Counted from the stretch's first letter, positions 11,291 through 21,266 are shown. The stretch: DNA of 64,000 nt from Blattamonas nauphoetae (GCA_033064195.1 JARBJD010000025.1:186001-250000), one strand, 5' to 3'. A program made the numbers and translations. The notes: generated from the sequence alone by a model not told the origin.

Positions 11291-12960
11291 GCTGGTGTTT
11301 CCTGTGAAAGCAGTGGGTGATGTTGGGAGATGACTTGATGGGACGGGGAGTGGTGTTGGGGTTGAGGTTGAAGTGTCGAATCGGAGGTCGAATCCAACAG
11401 CACCCGATCGGAGTCTGGCTGACGATCAAAGAATGTGTGTGTGGGGATCTTGATTCGATCAGGTTCCTTCTTCGTTGTTCATCTGCGAGAATGCGAAGAG
11501 AAGTCGAGAGTGACTCTTTCACGTGGGTCGAATCTTAAGTTCAGATCTGATCACGAGAGACAACGGAAAAGATGAGATGACGGAGAAGTCGAATTGAAGA
11601 ACAAAACGAAAAGAAAAGAAAGTGCTGATGCCACGAGAAGGGAAATTGCAAGAAATCAAAACAAAACTGAATGAAATCATGGATGGCTGTGGAACGGTGG
11701 TTGACTGGACTGGCGTGGCTTGAGCGTTCGAGAGGAAGGACGTGTTCTGTCGGTGGAGTTTGAGGTTTGGAAGGACGCGGAGGGTGGGAATGTCACCGAC
11801 TTCGTGTTGGCGAACGACGAGAGTGTCGACGAGGAGGCGATGACCAATTTGGAGATCGTGAAGTGGTTGCGAGTGATTTCAGTGCTCGTGTGGACCAGGG
11901 ACTTCATCAGACACGATTGTGAAGGATTTGTGAAGCCTGTTTCGGTCGATTGCTTCAGTGTGAATAGCGAACGGTGTGGGATAGAAGAGAATGCGCTTTG
12001 GGTGGGTTGTGGAGGATGCGACTGTTTTGTCAGTTCGGTTGGTCTCAGCGTGAATCGCGAATGGTGTGGGATGGAAGTGACTATCCGCATTGAGGATTGT
12101 GTGAGTGAGAGCTGAGTCGCTGGTGAGATCTCCAGTTGCGATTGTGCCGGCAGCGCTGTGTTTGAAAAGAAAGGGGGAGAACAATGGGTGGATGATCAGA
12201 ACTGTGTCGAGCTGTATGAATGGCTGGTAGTGAATGATTGAATTGATATGAGTGTCTGCTTCCCGCATGGCGCGATAGAGTGACAAGAACAGCGAAGATG
12301 AAAGGTGGTTGTTTGGACTGTGATTCGATGAAGAGGAAGGAGGGAACTTCTCACTTTTCAGAGATGAGGGAATCATTTGATGGATTGGCAACAATAAACA
12401 CGATGTGACGATGGAGGTGATGAACGACGATTCTTCGTTACAAATGAAAGAGTTCGCGCCACAAGGATCAAAATCCTGTTTGTTTGGTGATGGGAGAGGA
12501 TGAGAGAAACGAAAGACAATCATTGTGGAAAGGCTGAGAGATGGGGTGCATCCCGTTTCGACGATAAAAACGAGATGTGTTTCGAGACTGTCCAAAAGTT
12601 GAGTATGGGAAAGATAATCTGGTCACAATGTGTCGTTTAGTGACAAAAGGAATTGCTTGGAGAGAAGACGGTTGACGATGCGTCAGTCAAAGACAGCCGC
12701 GTTGAGAACGATGAATCCAATGAAACAGACCATTTCTGGAAGATTGGTGACGATTCCAGAATCTGTTCGTCCGAACCAGCAATCAACGCATTCCCAAGAT
12801 CCGAGGAGTGTCCGCAGAAACGAGTGTGGAGACATTCGAGATTGGCTCTTGGGATGAGTCAAAGTGTATCTCATCATTCAGGGAGATTCGATATACAATC
12901 CCAAATATGGTAATGTGGAGTGATAAGAACCGACAATTTTGTGATCAGAAAGCTTTGCGA
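11290..12960. other. Duplicated region 3' of the surface-protein gene, copy 1
   Basis: This stretch is paralogous to about 42530-44200. Both strands carry frames conserved between the copies. On minus, 11879-12595 has NSFICNEESSFITSI and LPIHQM, also read at 43471-43740. On plus, 11720-12115 has DESVDEEAMTNLE and VDCFSVNSERC, also read at 42978-43223. I cannot decide the coding strand by eye and do not recognise a domain. Frames are broken relative to each other in both copies, so this may be a multi-exon gene or a relic. Confidence 0.4.
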
Positions 12961-12984
12961 ATATAGAGTTTGGTTAACGTTATG

Positions 12985-13181
12985 ACTGATCGAGGTGGAT
13001 GAGTGAGGCTACACATGCGACGATGGGAGGGGTGAGATTGGTGGATGGAAATAGTGTTGCTCATCGTCACGACTGATCGAGGTGGATGAGTGAGGCTACA
13101 CATGCGACGATGGGAGGGTGAGATTGGTGGATGGAAATAGTGTTGCTCATCGTCACGACTGATCGAGGTGGATGAGTGAGG
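12985..13181. repeat. Minisatellite of 86-87-bp units, copy 1, left part
   Basis: The units read CTACACATGCGACGATGGGA, then GGTGAGATTGGTGGATGG, then TGTTGCTCATCGTCACGACT, then GATCGAGGTGGATGAGTGAG. About 2.3 units lie here. The array continues at 20909 on the far side of the DIRS-like element, which inserted inside a unit. A shorter array of the same family lies at 44205-44400. Confidence 0.85.
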
Positions 13182-13197
13182 CTTCTACAACAAACCA

Positions 13198-13264
13198 GTG
13201 CCCTTCAACAAGTGAGATATCCCTGGTGACGTGTAAGGAAACAATGGGTGGCAGATCCAATCAG
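13198..13264. repeat. DIRS left inverted terminal repeat (shared core)
   Basis: It matches 20811-20876 in inverse orientation over about 66 bp, including GTGAGATATCCCTGGTGACG and CAATGGGTGGCAGATCCAAT. The outer 14 bp (13184-13197) is tip sequence unique to this end. Confidence 0.88.
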
Positions 13265-13556
13265 GAAAAACCAAACAGAATAAATCAAAAACAACTTTAT
13301 CTGTTCCCAAAAAGATTGACAACAAGGGACTGAAGAGTCACGATGTTGGTTTGCCCAAGTGGGGGCAGTTGAAGGGCAAAAAGAGAGAACGATGTCTCTC
13401 GTCCAGAAATCCTCAACGAGGAACAAAAACTGGACAAACGAGAGGTCAAAAGTGACTAATGAAGTGTAAAAGAACCAAAAGGTATATTCAGAGTCGCTCC
13501 GCGACATAAAAACAAGAGTCCCCCCGAACGAGCCCCAGTTGTGTGGCTGCGTTCTT

Positions 13557-13635
13557 AGTTGAAGGGCACTGGTTTGTTGTAGAAGGATTTCCTTTCACTC
13601 AATCCTCTACCAAACCTGTGCCTTCAACAAGTGAG
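13557..13635. repeat. DIRS internal complementary region
   Basis: The first half (GGCACTGGTTTGTTGTAGA) is the complement of the left tip. The second half (GATTTCCTTTCACTCAATCC, then CTACCAAACCTGTGCC) is the complement of the right tip. They meet at AG, the complement of the CT that flanks the integrated element. In DIRS elements this region is known to template closure of the circular intermediate. Confidence 0.88.
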
Positions 13636-13720
13636 AGTTGAAAGGGACCTAAAAGAAGGGAGAAGAATCATTGAAAATGAAAAAGAAGAGAAGGATGTCT
13701 TGATTCTTTCTCCTGTACAG

Positions 13721-16700
13721 CTAGTTCGATACAGTTGGAAGGCCGTGAACCCGTAAGGGCAGCCACCAACTCTCTGTGAGTGTGGGTACTCCAGTTCCAA
13801 TCAGGATTGGAGCAGAGTAGTAGACGTCTGCAATTGTCGAAGTGAGAGACCAACCCACATGGCTATTGACTACTTCCAGCGGAACCTTGGCCACACGCCT
13901 GAGGTGGCTCACCGCTGCATGCTTGACCGTGTATGGTCCGTAAGAACCAGGGACACCGATCTCTTTCAGCACACTTTTTAGAATGGACGCAATGGCCGGC
14001 ATCTTCAGTGGAACGCCTTTCCTGAAATCATACCATATCTTGCAATTCGCAATGTCTGTGTCAACCGACTCTGCAATGACTCGCTCGATGTTTCTCTTAT
14101 GTGCGATCAATGCTCGAAAGGCTGAGAATGATTCATCCCCTTCGTCTCGAACAAATCTGATGTCGTCCTGCAATTGATTCTGTTTTGCCCTGATTGTCAC
14201 CGTCGCAAATGACGTTGGAATGAAGTCCGATGATTCATGGAAGTCAACGTCCCTCCATCGAAGGTTGACAATCTCTGCACGGCGACAGCACGTCGTTGCA
14301 AGGAGGAGAGACAACGCTCTCATCTGCTGGACCTCTGGATCTTCGCTGGCTAATTCATTTGTTTTCTGTGCCCAGTTCAGGAGCAGATCAATATTCCACA
14401 TTACGGTGTAGTGACGTTTTGACTTGTTCTTTGGGTGACTCTTTGCAAGAACCTGTCTGAAAGAATTCAGGTGTGACCTGTCGTTGTGCAGTGTTGGGTG
14501 GAAGAGGCCTAATGATCTGACGACTTTCGGAACTGCTGTGTGAGGGAGTTGGTTCGGAGGTGGGAACCGCTCGGCAAGATCTGCGACGAAACTGCAAAGA
14601 AGTTGTTCAATGTTTGTTGACTTGGCAACAATGAAGGAAACAGAATGATTGAACTTCTCGCAATATTGTTTGAATAACTTCCAAGCCCGCATCCAAGGGC
14701 CCTTGTGTTTGTATGCGTCTTCTTCCACATTTCGGACATTCATTGGGATTCTTCCCTCATCACACAGACTTCTGAAGAAGTCTCTCCCCTCCAGGTTCTC
14801 TCCCCCCACCAGAGATGCTCGTACATTCCCTGGGGGGAGGCTCGCTTCCGATGTCGGATCCGTATTCACTGTCATCGTGGAGTATGGTCCGAGAACGATG
14901 CTGTCCAACTCCACCAGAGATAGGAGAGGAGACCAAGTTTGATTGCTCCAGTCCGGAGTGATGAGGACTCCCTTCTTCACTGGTTCCTCCCTCAGCTTCT
15001 TCAGAACTCGTGGAATGAGGAGAATCGGAGGATGACAGAGAGGTTGTATCATCCCTGTCCAGTTGACGACGAGGGCATTCACGCCAGCTGAGTGCTCTTC
15101 CGGTCTCAGCGAGAAGTATTTGTGACATTGTCTGTTCTGATCTGTGGCGAAGAGATCGATCAGAGGAACGTAAGACCATCGATCTTTCAATACCTGAAGC
15201 GCTAGAGGGGTCAGCATGAACTCCGCAAGAGGGTGGAGCCTTGACAGAGCATCCGCTACTGTATTCTTCACTCCCGCAATGTGTTGGATGTCGGCCAGAA
15301 TCATCCCACTCGATCTGATTGTTTGAAGAGTTTGATTCGTGATCTGAACAAGGGATGAGGTGGCTCTCTGCTTCTTCACATTTTGAACGGCCGTCGTATT
15401 GTCGCTGTGAACTGTGATTGCCCGCACATCCTTCTGCTTGAGGAGCATGGTCGCTTTGATTAGGGAGAAACGAATCGCTGCCGTTTCTTTCCAATTGGAC
15501 GTCTGAACCTTCTGCTGTTCGGTCCAGACTCCATGGAAGAGAGTTGTCTCCTCCCCAATCGTGAGCACACATCCCCAGCCCCATGGGCTCGCATCTGTGG
15601 TGAGAGATGCTGTGGGTGTGACTTGACGGAAGGAGTGAGGAGTGTTCCGTTCTATCGCTGAAGCCCAGAAGGTGATCTCTCCCAGGTGGAGACGGTTGAG
15701 CTGGACCTTCGCTTCCCATCCACCCTGCCTGGCACCCATGTCTTTCCATTGGTTTAATTTCTGCAGGTTGAGGCTCGCAGCTGGAATGACCGTTCGAAGG
15801 AAGTTGAGACGACCGATCAGAGCTGCCAAGTCCCTCACTCTGATTGATTCTCGATGTAGGATGATTGCCTTGGTCATCCGCAATTGATGGAGGAGTTTGG
15901 AGCGTCGAGACGAGGTGATTGAGATCGATTGTGTAACCGCGTCGATCGACCATCCCAAGAATTCGATTGATTGGGACGGGACTGTCTGACACTTGCTGAC
16001 GGCAATCTGAAAACCCAAGTTTGTCAGGGTTTCCATCGCTCTTTCTGTATTGACCCTTGCCGACTCCATCGTTTGCGAGATGAGGAGAATGTCGTCTAGA
16101 TAGAAGATTATCGGAATCTGGAGAATGTGGCGGAGATGTTTCACAGCACAACGCATAATCTTCGTAAACGTTCGCGGAGCAGTCGACAACCCGAACGGCA
16201 TTCCCACGTATTGATAAAACTGCTTCTCGAACTCGAAGCAGAGATACTTCCTGAGTTGTGGAGGCACCAAGACATGTTGATATGCATTCTTCAGGTCTAT
16301 ACTCGTCATCCATTCTCCTCCATTGATGAAAGAGGTCGCTGTTTTTACATCTTCCATTTTGAAATGCTCGACCTTCAGTTCCTTGTTGAGTGCCGTCGCA
16401 TTCAAGATCTTCCGCCATCTCCCCCCCGTTTTCGGGACAAGGAAGGTATGAAGAGAGAGGGTGACTTCCGTTTGTGGGACAGGAACAACCACACCCGTCT
16501 GGATCTCTTCCAACAAGAGTGAATGAAAGCCGCCGTCTCCTCCACATTGCCCTTGAATGGAGGAGACCACGGGAGTTCTTGCAACTTCTGCGGGGACTCT
16601 GGACTGATCCACTCCCACATTGCCCCTGCTAACACCCTCTCCTTCCCGCCTATCTCCTCCCATCTCGCCAAGGCATCCCTCAGCCTCTCCGGAACTGGTC

Positions 16701-17050
16701 GACTGGATGGTTGTGTTAATGTCGTTTGGGGTAGAATCTGTTGCGTTGTCCCTTGGGTTGAGTCGGGAGGCGGACTGACCCCCCTTGTTGAGAGAAAGAA
16801 TTTTGACTAAACTGTTGTTGTGGATTATTGGACTGAGTGAACCCTGGAGATTGATTGGGAGGTAGAAGCAGATCATTGGGGGCTGTCGCTGGTTGAGTGA
16901 GCCCCAAAGTGAAAGCGACCTGTCCCGCATTGACCGGGGTAACGTATCGGCCAAGATGGCTGCAGGCTGCAGAGTCCGCAGCATCCAAGATACCCTTCGT
17001 GATAATTGGCAGGATGTGTTTTGGCGGCTCTCCATGTGTGACCATATCAT
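13721..17050 (-). CDS. DIRS polyprotein: reverse transcriptase, RNase H, tyrosine recombinase
   Basis: The frame has 1109 codons. The reverse transcriptase has WMTSIDLKNAYQ, GMPFGLSTAPRTF and the catalytic FYLDDILLIS near residue 317. RNase H follows with TTDASPWGWG (about 484), NWKETAA and VHSDNTTAV. The C-terminal part is a tyrosine recombinase with CCRRAEIVNLRW, HAAVSHLRR, HVGW and a YY near the end, so the Arg, His-x-x-Arg and Tyr pattern is present. In this family the reverse transcriptase makes cDNA, RNase H removes the template, and the recombinase inserts a circular copy. No methyltransferase domain was seen. The ORF's first ~170 residues overlap the gag-like frame and may not all be used. 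Confidence 0.88.
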   Translation of the reverse strand: MIWSHMESRQNTSCQLSRRVSWMLRTLQPAAILADTLPRSMRDRSLSLWGSLNQRQPPMICFYLPINLQGSLSPIIHNNSLVKILSLNKGGQSASRLNPRDNATDSTPNDINTTIQSTSSGEAEGCLGEMGGDRREGEGVSRGNVGVDQSRVPAEVARTPVVSSIQGQCGGDGGFHSLLLEEIQTGVVVPVPQTEVTLSLHTFLVPKTGGRWRKILNATALNKELKVEHFKMEDVKTATSFINGGEWMTSIDLKNAYQHVLVPPQLRKYLCFEFEKQFYQYVGMPFGLSTAPRTFTKIMRCAVKHLRHILQIPIIFYLDDILLISQTMESARVNTERAMETLTNLGFQIAVSKCQTVPSQSIEFLGWSIDAVTQSISITSSRRSKLLHQLRMTKAIILHRESIRVRDLAALIGRLNFLRTVIPAASLNLQKLNQWKDMGARQGGWEAKVQLNRLHLGEITFWASAIERNTPHSFRQVTPTASLTTDASPWGWGCVLTIGEETTLFHGVWTEQQKVQTSNWKETAAIRFSLIKATMLLKQKDVRAITVHSDNTTAVQNVKKQRATSSLVQITNQTLQTIRSSGMILADIQHIAGVKNTVADALSRLHPLAEFMLTPLALQVLKDRWSYVPLIDLFATDQNRQCHKYFSLRPEEHSAGVNALVVNWTGMIQPLCHPPILLIPRVLKKLREEPVKKGVLITPDWSNQTWSPLLSLVELDSIVLGPYSTMTVNTDPTSEASLPPGNVRASLVGGENLEGRDFFRSLCDEGRIPMNVRNVEEDAYKHKGPWMRAWKLFKQYCEKFNHSVSFIVAKSTNIEQLLCSFVADLAERFPPPNQLPHTAVPKVVRSLGLFHPTLHNDRSHLNSFRQVLAKSHPKNKSKRHYTVMWNIDLLLNWAQKTNELASEDPEVQQMRALSLLLATTCCRRAEIVNLRWRDVDFHESSDFIPTSFATVTIRAKQNQLQDDIRFVRDEGDESFSAFRALIAHKRNIERVIAESVDTDIANCKIWYDFRKGVPLKMPAIASILKSVLKEIGVPGSYGPYTVKHAAVSHLRRVAKVPLEVVNSHVGWSLTSTIADVYYSAPILIGTGVPTLTESWWLPLRVHGLPTVSN

Positions 17051-17387
17051 AAACTTGGGCCATGTGTCCGATCGACGAAAAGGTTGAATGTGTTGCTGTC
17101 ATCAAGGCCTGATCTTGTATTCTCTGCGCCTCTGTGATTATCGCACGGTTTGCAGCTATTTCTGTGGGAATTCCCAACAAATTCTTGATCTGAGACGTAT
17201 GTGAATTTGTCAAATCACGTTGCTGATTTGGCAATGTTGTTTGCAGCCAATTCTTAGTAAAAGATGGTTCTTGCTTCTTCATATCTTTGAAAAGTTGTTT
17301 CTTTAGCATTTCCTGTCTTTGTCGGCTGGAGATTCCACTTCGTCTGTGTCGCCGATCGCTGCATGATGATCGTGTCGATGTGCTCAA
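16716..17387 (-). CDS. DIRS gag-like protein, main part
   Basis: This is a 223-codon basic protein whose tail is rich in glutamine and asparagine and ends with RFYPKRH. The central segment (ITEAQRIQDQALM, then SSIGHMAQVYDM) resembles the segment EAQRLQDDILKQST and ALLGDIYK of the gag-like protein of the second DIRS-like element at 60 kb. It is probably a nucleic-acid-binding structural protein. It overlaps the start of the polyprotein frame. Confidence 0.65.
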   Translation of the reverse strand: MSTSTRSSCSDRRHRRSGISSRQRQEMLKKQLFKDMKKQEPSFTKNWLQTTLPNQQRDLTNSHTSQIKNLLGIPTEIAANRAIITEAQRIQDQALMTATHSTFSSIGHMAQVYDMVTHGEPPKHILPIITKGILDAADSAACSHLGRYVTPVNAGQVAFTLGLTQPATAPNDLLLPPNQSPGFTQSNNPQQQFSQNSFSQQGGSVRLPTQPKGQRNRFYPKRH

Positions 17388-17911
17388 ATTTCGATGGGAA
17401 CTCTTCTTCCTTTTGTAGTCCTGTGCGATTTCGACTTTCGGTGGCGAAGAATCTCCTTTAGACGCATCAAGTCACCATCTGTCGAAGAAGTGTCTGATAT
17501 CATTGTTGACGACTGATATGACTCTGAGGATTCTTCGAAACTACTGTCAGTGTAATCGTATTTGGATTGTTGTCGTCTATTCCGACGATGCACAGCTATA
17601 CTTCGATTTTTAGATGGTCGATTTCGGTGCCTTCGATCTGTTCTAGTGGGAGAAGTACGTTTCCTCTTGAGGATCTTTTCTTGTGAGTGTATCGGTGAAA
17701 GGGGATCTAGAGCTTGTTCTGCCGTGTTTCCAATTTTAGTCTCGATCGGTCGTGCAATTGACTGAGTTGTTGCTTGCGATATGTATTGAGGAATGGAATT
17801 GATTACTTGTTTCGTAATCTCTGTGATGTAGGCATGGCTGACCGGCACTGACCGGTCAGTTTTCATCGAAAAGTACTGACGGTCACTGACCGGAGAAATG
17901 AGGGAACCCAT
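17384..17911 (-). CDS. DIRS gag-like protein, arginine/serine-rich part
   Basis: The 175-codon frame is rich in Arg, Ser and Thr (RRHRNRPSKNRS, then SSFEESSESYQSS). It directly precedes and overlaps the main gag-like frame. Similar Arg/Ser-rich sequence begins the gag-like protein of the second DIRS-like element. Its 5' side is where the hAT-like element is nested. Confidence 0.5.
   Translation of the reverse strand: MGSLISPVSDRQYFSMKTDRSVPVSHAYITEITKQVINSIPQYISQATTQSIARPIETKIGNTAEQALDPLSPIHSQEKILKRKRTSPTRTDRRHRNRPSKNRSIAVHRRNRRQQSKYDYTDSSFEESSESYQSSTMISDTSSTDGDLMRLKEILRHRKSKSHRTTKGRRVPIEI
17821..17828. repeat. Target duplication, left of the hAT-like element
   Basis: CTGTGATG, repeated directly at 20729-20736. 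Confidence 0.8.
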
Positions 17912-18129
17912 AATCCAGAGTTACCATTTCTCCGAAGTGGATTCATCGAAAACTGCATTTCGCATCGATACCGTGAGTATTCGTGATCTGTCTTCGGATA
18001 TACAACAAATGTATAATTTTCACTTCTATTCATCTCTTGCTAACTTATTCTTGGACATTTTTACCAGTTATAAGTACAAAAGGCAATTATGGGTTGCTCT
18101 TTGACATTTTTCGTATTCTCCAAGTTAAG

Positions 18130-20415
18130 TTAACACTCTTGTTTTCTCACTTCGGCTTTTTGAATCACAGAGTTTTGAAGAGGATTGAAACACTTTATGA
18201 ATGAAGTGGGAACGACGCCACTACTCATTGCTGTCATCACTTCTTTCCTCCCCACTTCGTGCCCACCAAATCGATGGCAGACTTTAGTGGAGGAGCACAC
18301 GAATGAGGAGTACTCTGACGGGGAGGGAGAGCATTCGACTCTTGTTTGGTGGGCGATGGATGGACGAGAGGGGTGTAGGACAGGGCGAGGGGCGAGTGGT
18401 GTGAAGGGTGTTGGGGACGGCGTGGTCAGGAGGGGTGGTGCCTTCAGGACGTCGGGTGCTTCCTGCGGCAGCGAGGGGAGGAAGGGGAGAACGAACGGTG
18501 AATTGGGAGTGGTCTGCTTTGTGGGTGGGGTGCGCTCGGCCTGCGGGAGGACCACCGAGAGTGGTCGATCCAGCACGTGCTGCGAGTCCGCTGATGGATT
18601 GGGATCGACAGCGAGTTTTGTGAAGTGCGGGAGGGTGAGGAGTTATGTTGGGGAGGGCTGTGTCCGTCCAGGCGACCGTGCTGGAGGAGATTGACGGATC
18701 AGAAGAGACAAGCGGGGTTTGGAGGCTGGCTGTGTTCCAAGAACGGTGATCGTAGTGGGAAGCTTCTGCTCGGCTGGCTGAGAACTCGCCCCGTCCGTGC
18801 AGTGCGTAGGAGGGGGAGCAGCCGACGAGCTCCGAAGCACGTCAGCTGCGTCTGTCCTGTCCAGCTGGGGGTGGCGATCAGTGAGGTTGGGAGTGCTGAC
18901 AGACTCGCCTGTGCTCTTCAGGAGAGAGAGGGGGAGCAGCGCGTGGCTGTTGAGGTTCAATCGCTGCAGTCCCAAGGTGTGCTGAGCAGGCTGGGCCGGT
19001 GTCTTCTCCAGCACCGCATCTGATCAATTAGGCGAGAGACAATTGAGCACGAGCTTTGGAAGCGGAGAGTACGGCAGGATCAGCTGTGTTGGGGTGCGGG
19101 GGCAGTCGGGTTGGCAAGCGTGGCTGGCGATGGCGCTGGTTGTGTCGGGGAGAAGAACACGGGCGAAACGCTGGTGCCGACAGGAGGAGTGACAGCAAGC
19201 GACGGTGGAAGGGTCGGAAACAAATAAGAGGACGGCTGGATGCCTTTCATCTGCAGAAGATGGGCGAGCGGGAAGGCGAAGGAAGTTGTTGTGGGGTGCG
19301 TCACGGGCGGCAGGGATGACTGTTTGTCAGTGAAGAAGAAGCTGCCTGTTAGTCCCTCGGGATCATTGGGCGACGACGCAGGTGGGGGTGAACCGTTATT
19401 TCCCCACGACAGTGTCTGTTGGACAGATCCATACGATCGGTACCGAAATAGTGAATATGATAGGGTTTGGGGCAGAGGATAGAAATAGTGTGCAACATCA
19501 AGCGATTTAGTCTGTGGAACGGGCGGGAAAGAGCCAGACTCGGCGGTGATGTGAGGGGGCGTCGGCGGGATGGCACTGAAGTCTTCCTGGGCCATCAAGA
19601 AGCTTTCCCGCTGCGCTTCGAGTTTGTGGCGTTCGCGGTCTTCGCTGAGACGCCGACTGGCTGGAATAAACACTTTGGAGTGCACGGTCAGCGAAGACAG
19701 CGTCGATATGGAAGAAAACGGAGTGGAGACTGAAAGGAGAGGTTGGGAAACATGATGAGAAGCAGAGAGACTTCATAGAACAATGATGAACACACTTTCC
19801 AGATTGGAAGGTTGTTTCGTGTCGATCGACAAGTCTGATGACTCCGTTTTGGCAGAAAGCTGCGAGCCTGCCAGCGGTGGATATACAGTGTCGCGGATCC
19901 TGTGGAAAAACTGCTCGAAGTGACAGACGTCAAAGGGGAGCGAGTACACAAGGAGCGACAGGAGGGTACGCTCCATGTCGTTGAAGATAGTCGGAGCGAT
20001 GCCTCCGAGGTGGGCGTAGTGCTTGTTGAAGAAAAATTGGTCGTCGAGATACTTTGTGGAGACAACGGTGCTGAAGGGAAGATGAAAAGGAGAGGAGATG
20101 AAACGCTGTGAGGAAGAGGGTGTGGGCGTTGTGAGAGGTGAAGCGCACGCCACAGTCTGTCCGGAGACACTCGATGTACAAAAGAGCGATCACGAAGCAG
20201 AAAGGAGAACAGTTCATTCTCAACATCAGTCTGAAAGCACAGAGGCGATCAAGGAAAATGAGGTAAAATGATGAAAAAGTGAAAGGAAAGTGCGTACAAA
20301 TCAAGACATATTGACAGAGATGGTAAGTGCGGTGAGCTTTCGAAGAGCCAGATTGTGTCGGAGTCTTGGCTTGTGCTTGACTACGAGTCACGACGTGAAA
20401 CCTGGTCGAGAGCAT
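18130..20415 (-). CDS. PHO80-type cyclin with Pro/Ser-rich tail (multi-exon)
   Basis: The cyclin box is read from FLDRL, then NCSPFCFVIALLYIECL and FTSHNAHTLFLTA, then after a probable 34-nt GT-AG intron (20071-20104) VVSTKYLDDQFFFNKHYAHL, GGIAPTIFNDMERTLLSLL and FEQFFHRI. This is the classic order of PHO80-like cyclins, which activate cyclin-dependent kinases. I place the start at the ATG at 20415. A second probable intron (about 19723-19788) joins the box to a Pro/Ser/Thr-rich tail read at 19080-19685; further tail-like frames at 18643-19014 and 18130-18576 may be more exons. The N-terminal exon join before FLDRL is unresolved. The gene lies wholly within the hAT-like element. The box frame itself shows no stops. 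Confidence 0.75.
20071..20104 (-). other. Probable 34-nt spliceosomal intron in the cyclin box
   Basis: On the minus strand it begins GTTTCATCTCC and ends CCCTTCAG. Removing it joins HTLFLTA to TVVSTKYLDD, which restores the exact spacing expected between the NxHxLxLTA and KYLDD segments of the cyclin fold. Confidence 0.65.
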
Positions 20416-20810
20416 AAAGTTTCACGATTGCAAAAGCACTCGCTCCGTCAACATCGTGGAGATCTTTTGGGCTGTGTTTGCTGATCGATTCGTGGTATGT
20501 TGGTGAATGTGATGTGTGAGATCAACAATCCCATTGTTGTAGGATATCTCCATGATACGGAAAAAGGAGGCTTCCGATCGGCTTCTGCAAGCAAATCTTG
20601 ATATGTATATCCGCTTGCTCGCCGATTTCTGGATTATAGAAAGTGATTTATAGAAGAGCTGAGATCTGACCCTTTTAATTATTCCAGGGTGACACTGACC
20701 GGCACTTTTGGCCGGTCAGCCATGCCTACTGTGATGAGATCAGCACTAACATTTATCGAAGATAGTGCATCGGATTGGATTAACACTGACTGTTGACTAG
20801 GCTGAGTCAT

Positions 20811-20876
20811 GATTGGATCTGCCACCCATTGTTTCCTTACACGTCACCAGGGATATCTCACTTGTTGAAGGCACAG
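20811..20876. repeat. DIRS right inverted terminal repeat (shared core)
   Basis: This is the reverse complement of 13198-13264. Bases 20877-20906 form the tip unique to this end (GGTTTGGTAGAGGATTGAGT, then GAAAGGAAATC). Confidence 0.88.
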
Positions 20877-20908
20877 GTTTGGTAGAGGATTGAGTGAAAG
20901 GAAATCCT

Positions 20909-21236
20909 ACACATGCGACGATGGGAGGGGTGAGATTGGTGGATGGAAATAGTGTTGCTCATCGTCACGACTGATCGAGGTGGATGAGTGAGGCGACATC
21001 AGCGACGATGGGAGGGGTGAGATTGGTGGATGGAAATAGTGTTGCTCATCGTCACGACTGATCGAGGTGGATGAGTGAGGCGACATCAGCGACGATGGGA
21101 GGGGTGAGATTGGTGGATGGAAATAGTGTTGCTCATCGTCACGACTGATCGAGGTGGATGAGTGAGGCTACACATGCGACGATGGGAGGGTGAGATTGGT
21201 GGATGGAAATAGTGTTGCTCATTGTGATCATTGATC
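20909..21236. repeat. Minisatellite of 86-87-bp units, copy 1, right part
   Basis: About four units lie here. Two unit variants alternate: one starts CTACACATGCGACG and the other CGACATCAGCGACG. Joined to the left part across the DIRS-like element, the array would have six to seven units. Confidence 0.85.
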
Positions 21237-21266
21237 GAGACGAGGGAACATGGTGATTATTGCTTG

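Larger units (their letters stand above)
17829..20728 (-). mobile_element. hAT-like element carrying a captured cyclin gene
   Basis: The 2.9-kb insert starts TAGGCATGGCTGACCGGC and ends with its exact inverse. It is flanked by the 8-bp direct repeat CTGTGATG (17821-17828 and 20729-20736). An 8-bp duplication with a TAG-type tip is typical of hAT elements. Subterminal CTGACCGG motifs recur several times near both ends, like hAT transposase-binding repeats. A TA duplication with shorter ends is the alternative reading. No transposase is encoded. Instead a multi-exon cyclin gene fills the interior. It sits inside the gag region of the DIRS-like element, so it is younger than that insertion. Confidence 0.82.
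13182..20908 (-). mobile_element. DIRS-like tyrosine-recombinase retroelement
   Basis: The element proper spans 13184-20906, flanked on both sides by the dinucleotide CT. It has inverted terminal repeats (13198-13264 and 20811-20876, apparently identical) with different outer tips, and an internal complementary region at 13557-13635. That region joins the complements of the two tips, the hallmark of DIRS elements. Parts in order on the minus strand: two gag-like frames, a reverse transcriptase/RNase H/tyrosine recombinase frame, and the internal complementary region. A hAT-like element is nested in the 5' part. Apart from that insertion it looks whole. The matching terminal repeats suggest it is young. 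Confidence 0.9.

Noticed and set aside
14760-16547. A 595-codon minus-strand frame in another phase
   Set aside because: It overlaps the reverse transcriptase/RNase H frame completely, has no domain, and is rich in Ser/Gly/Arg as expected of a shadow.
18185-18694. Plus-strand 169-codon frame inside the hAT-like element
   Set aside because: It is Gly/Arg/Val-rich and antisense to the Pro/Ser-rich tail frames of the cyclin gene; no domain.
17829-20728. Reading the cyclin gene as a native part of the DIRS-like element
   Set aside because: The inverted ends and 8-bp duplication enclose it, and DIRS gag-like sequence lies on both sides, so it is a later insertion.
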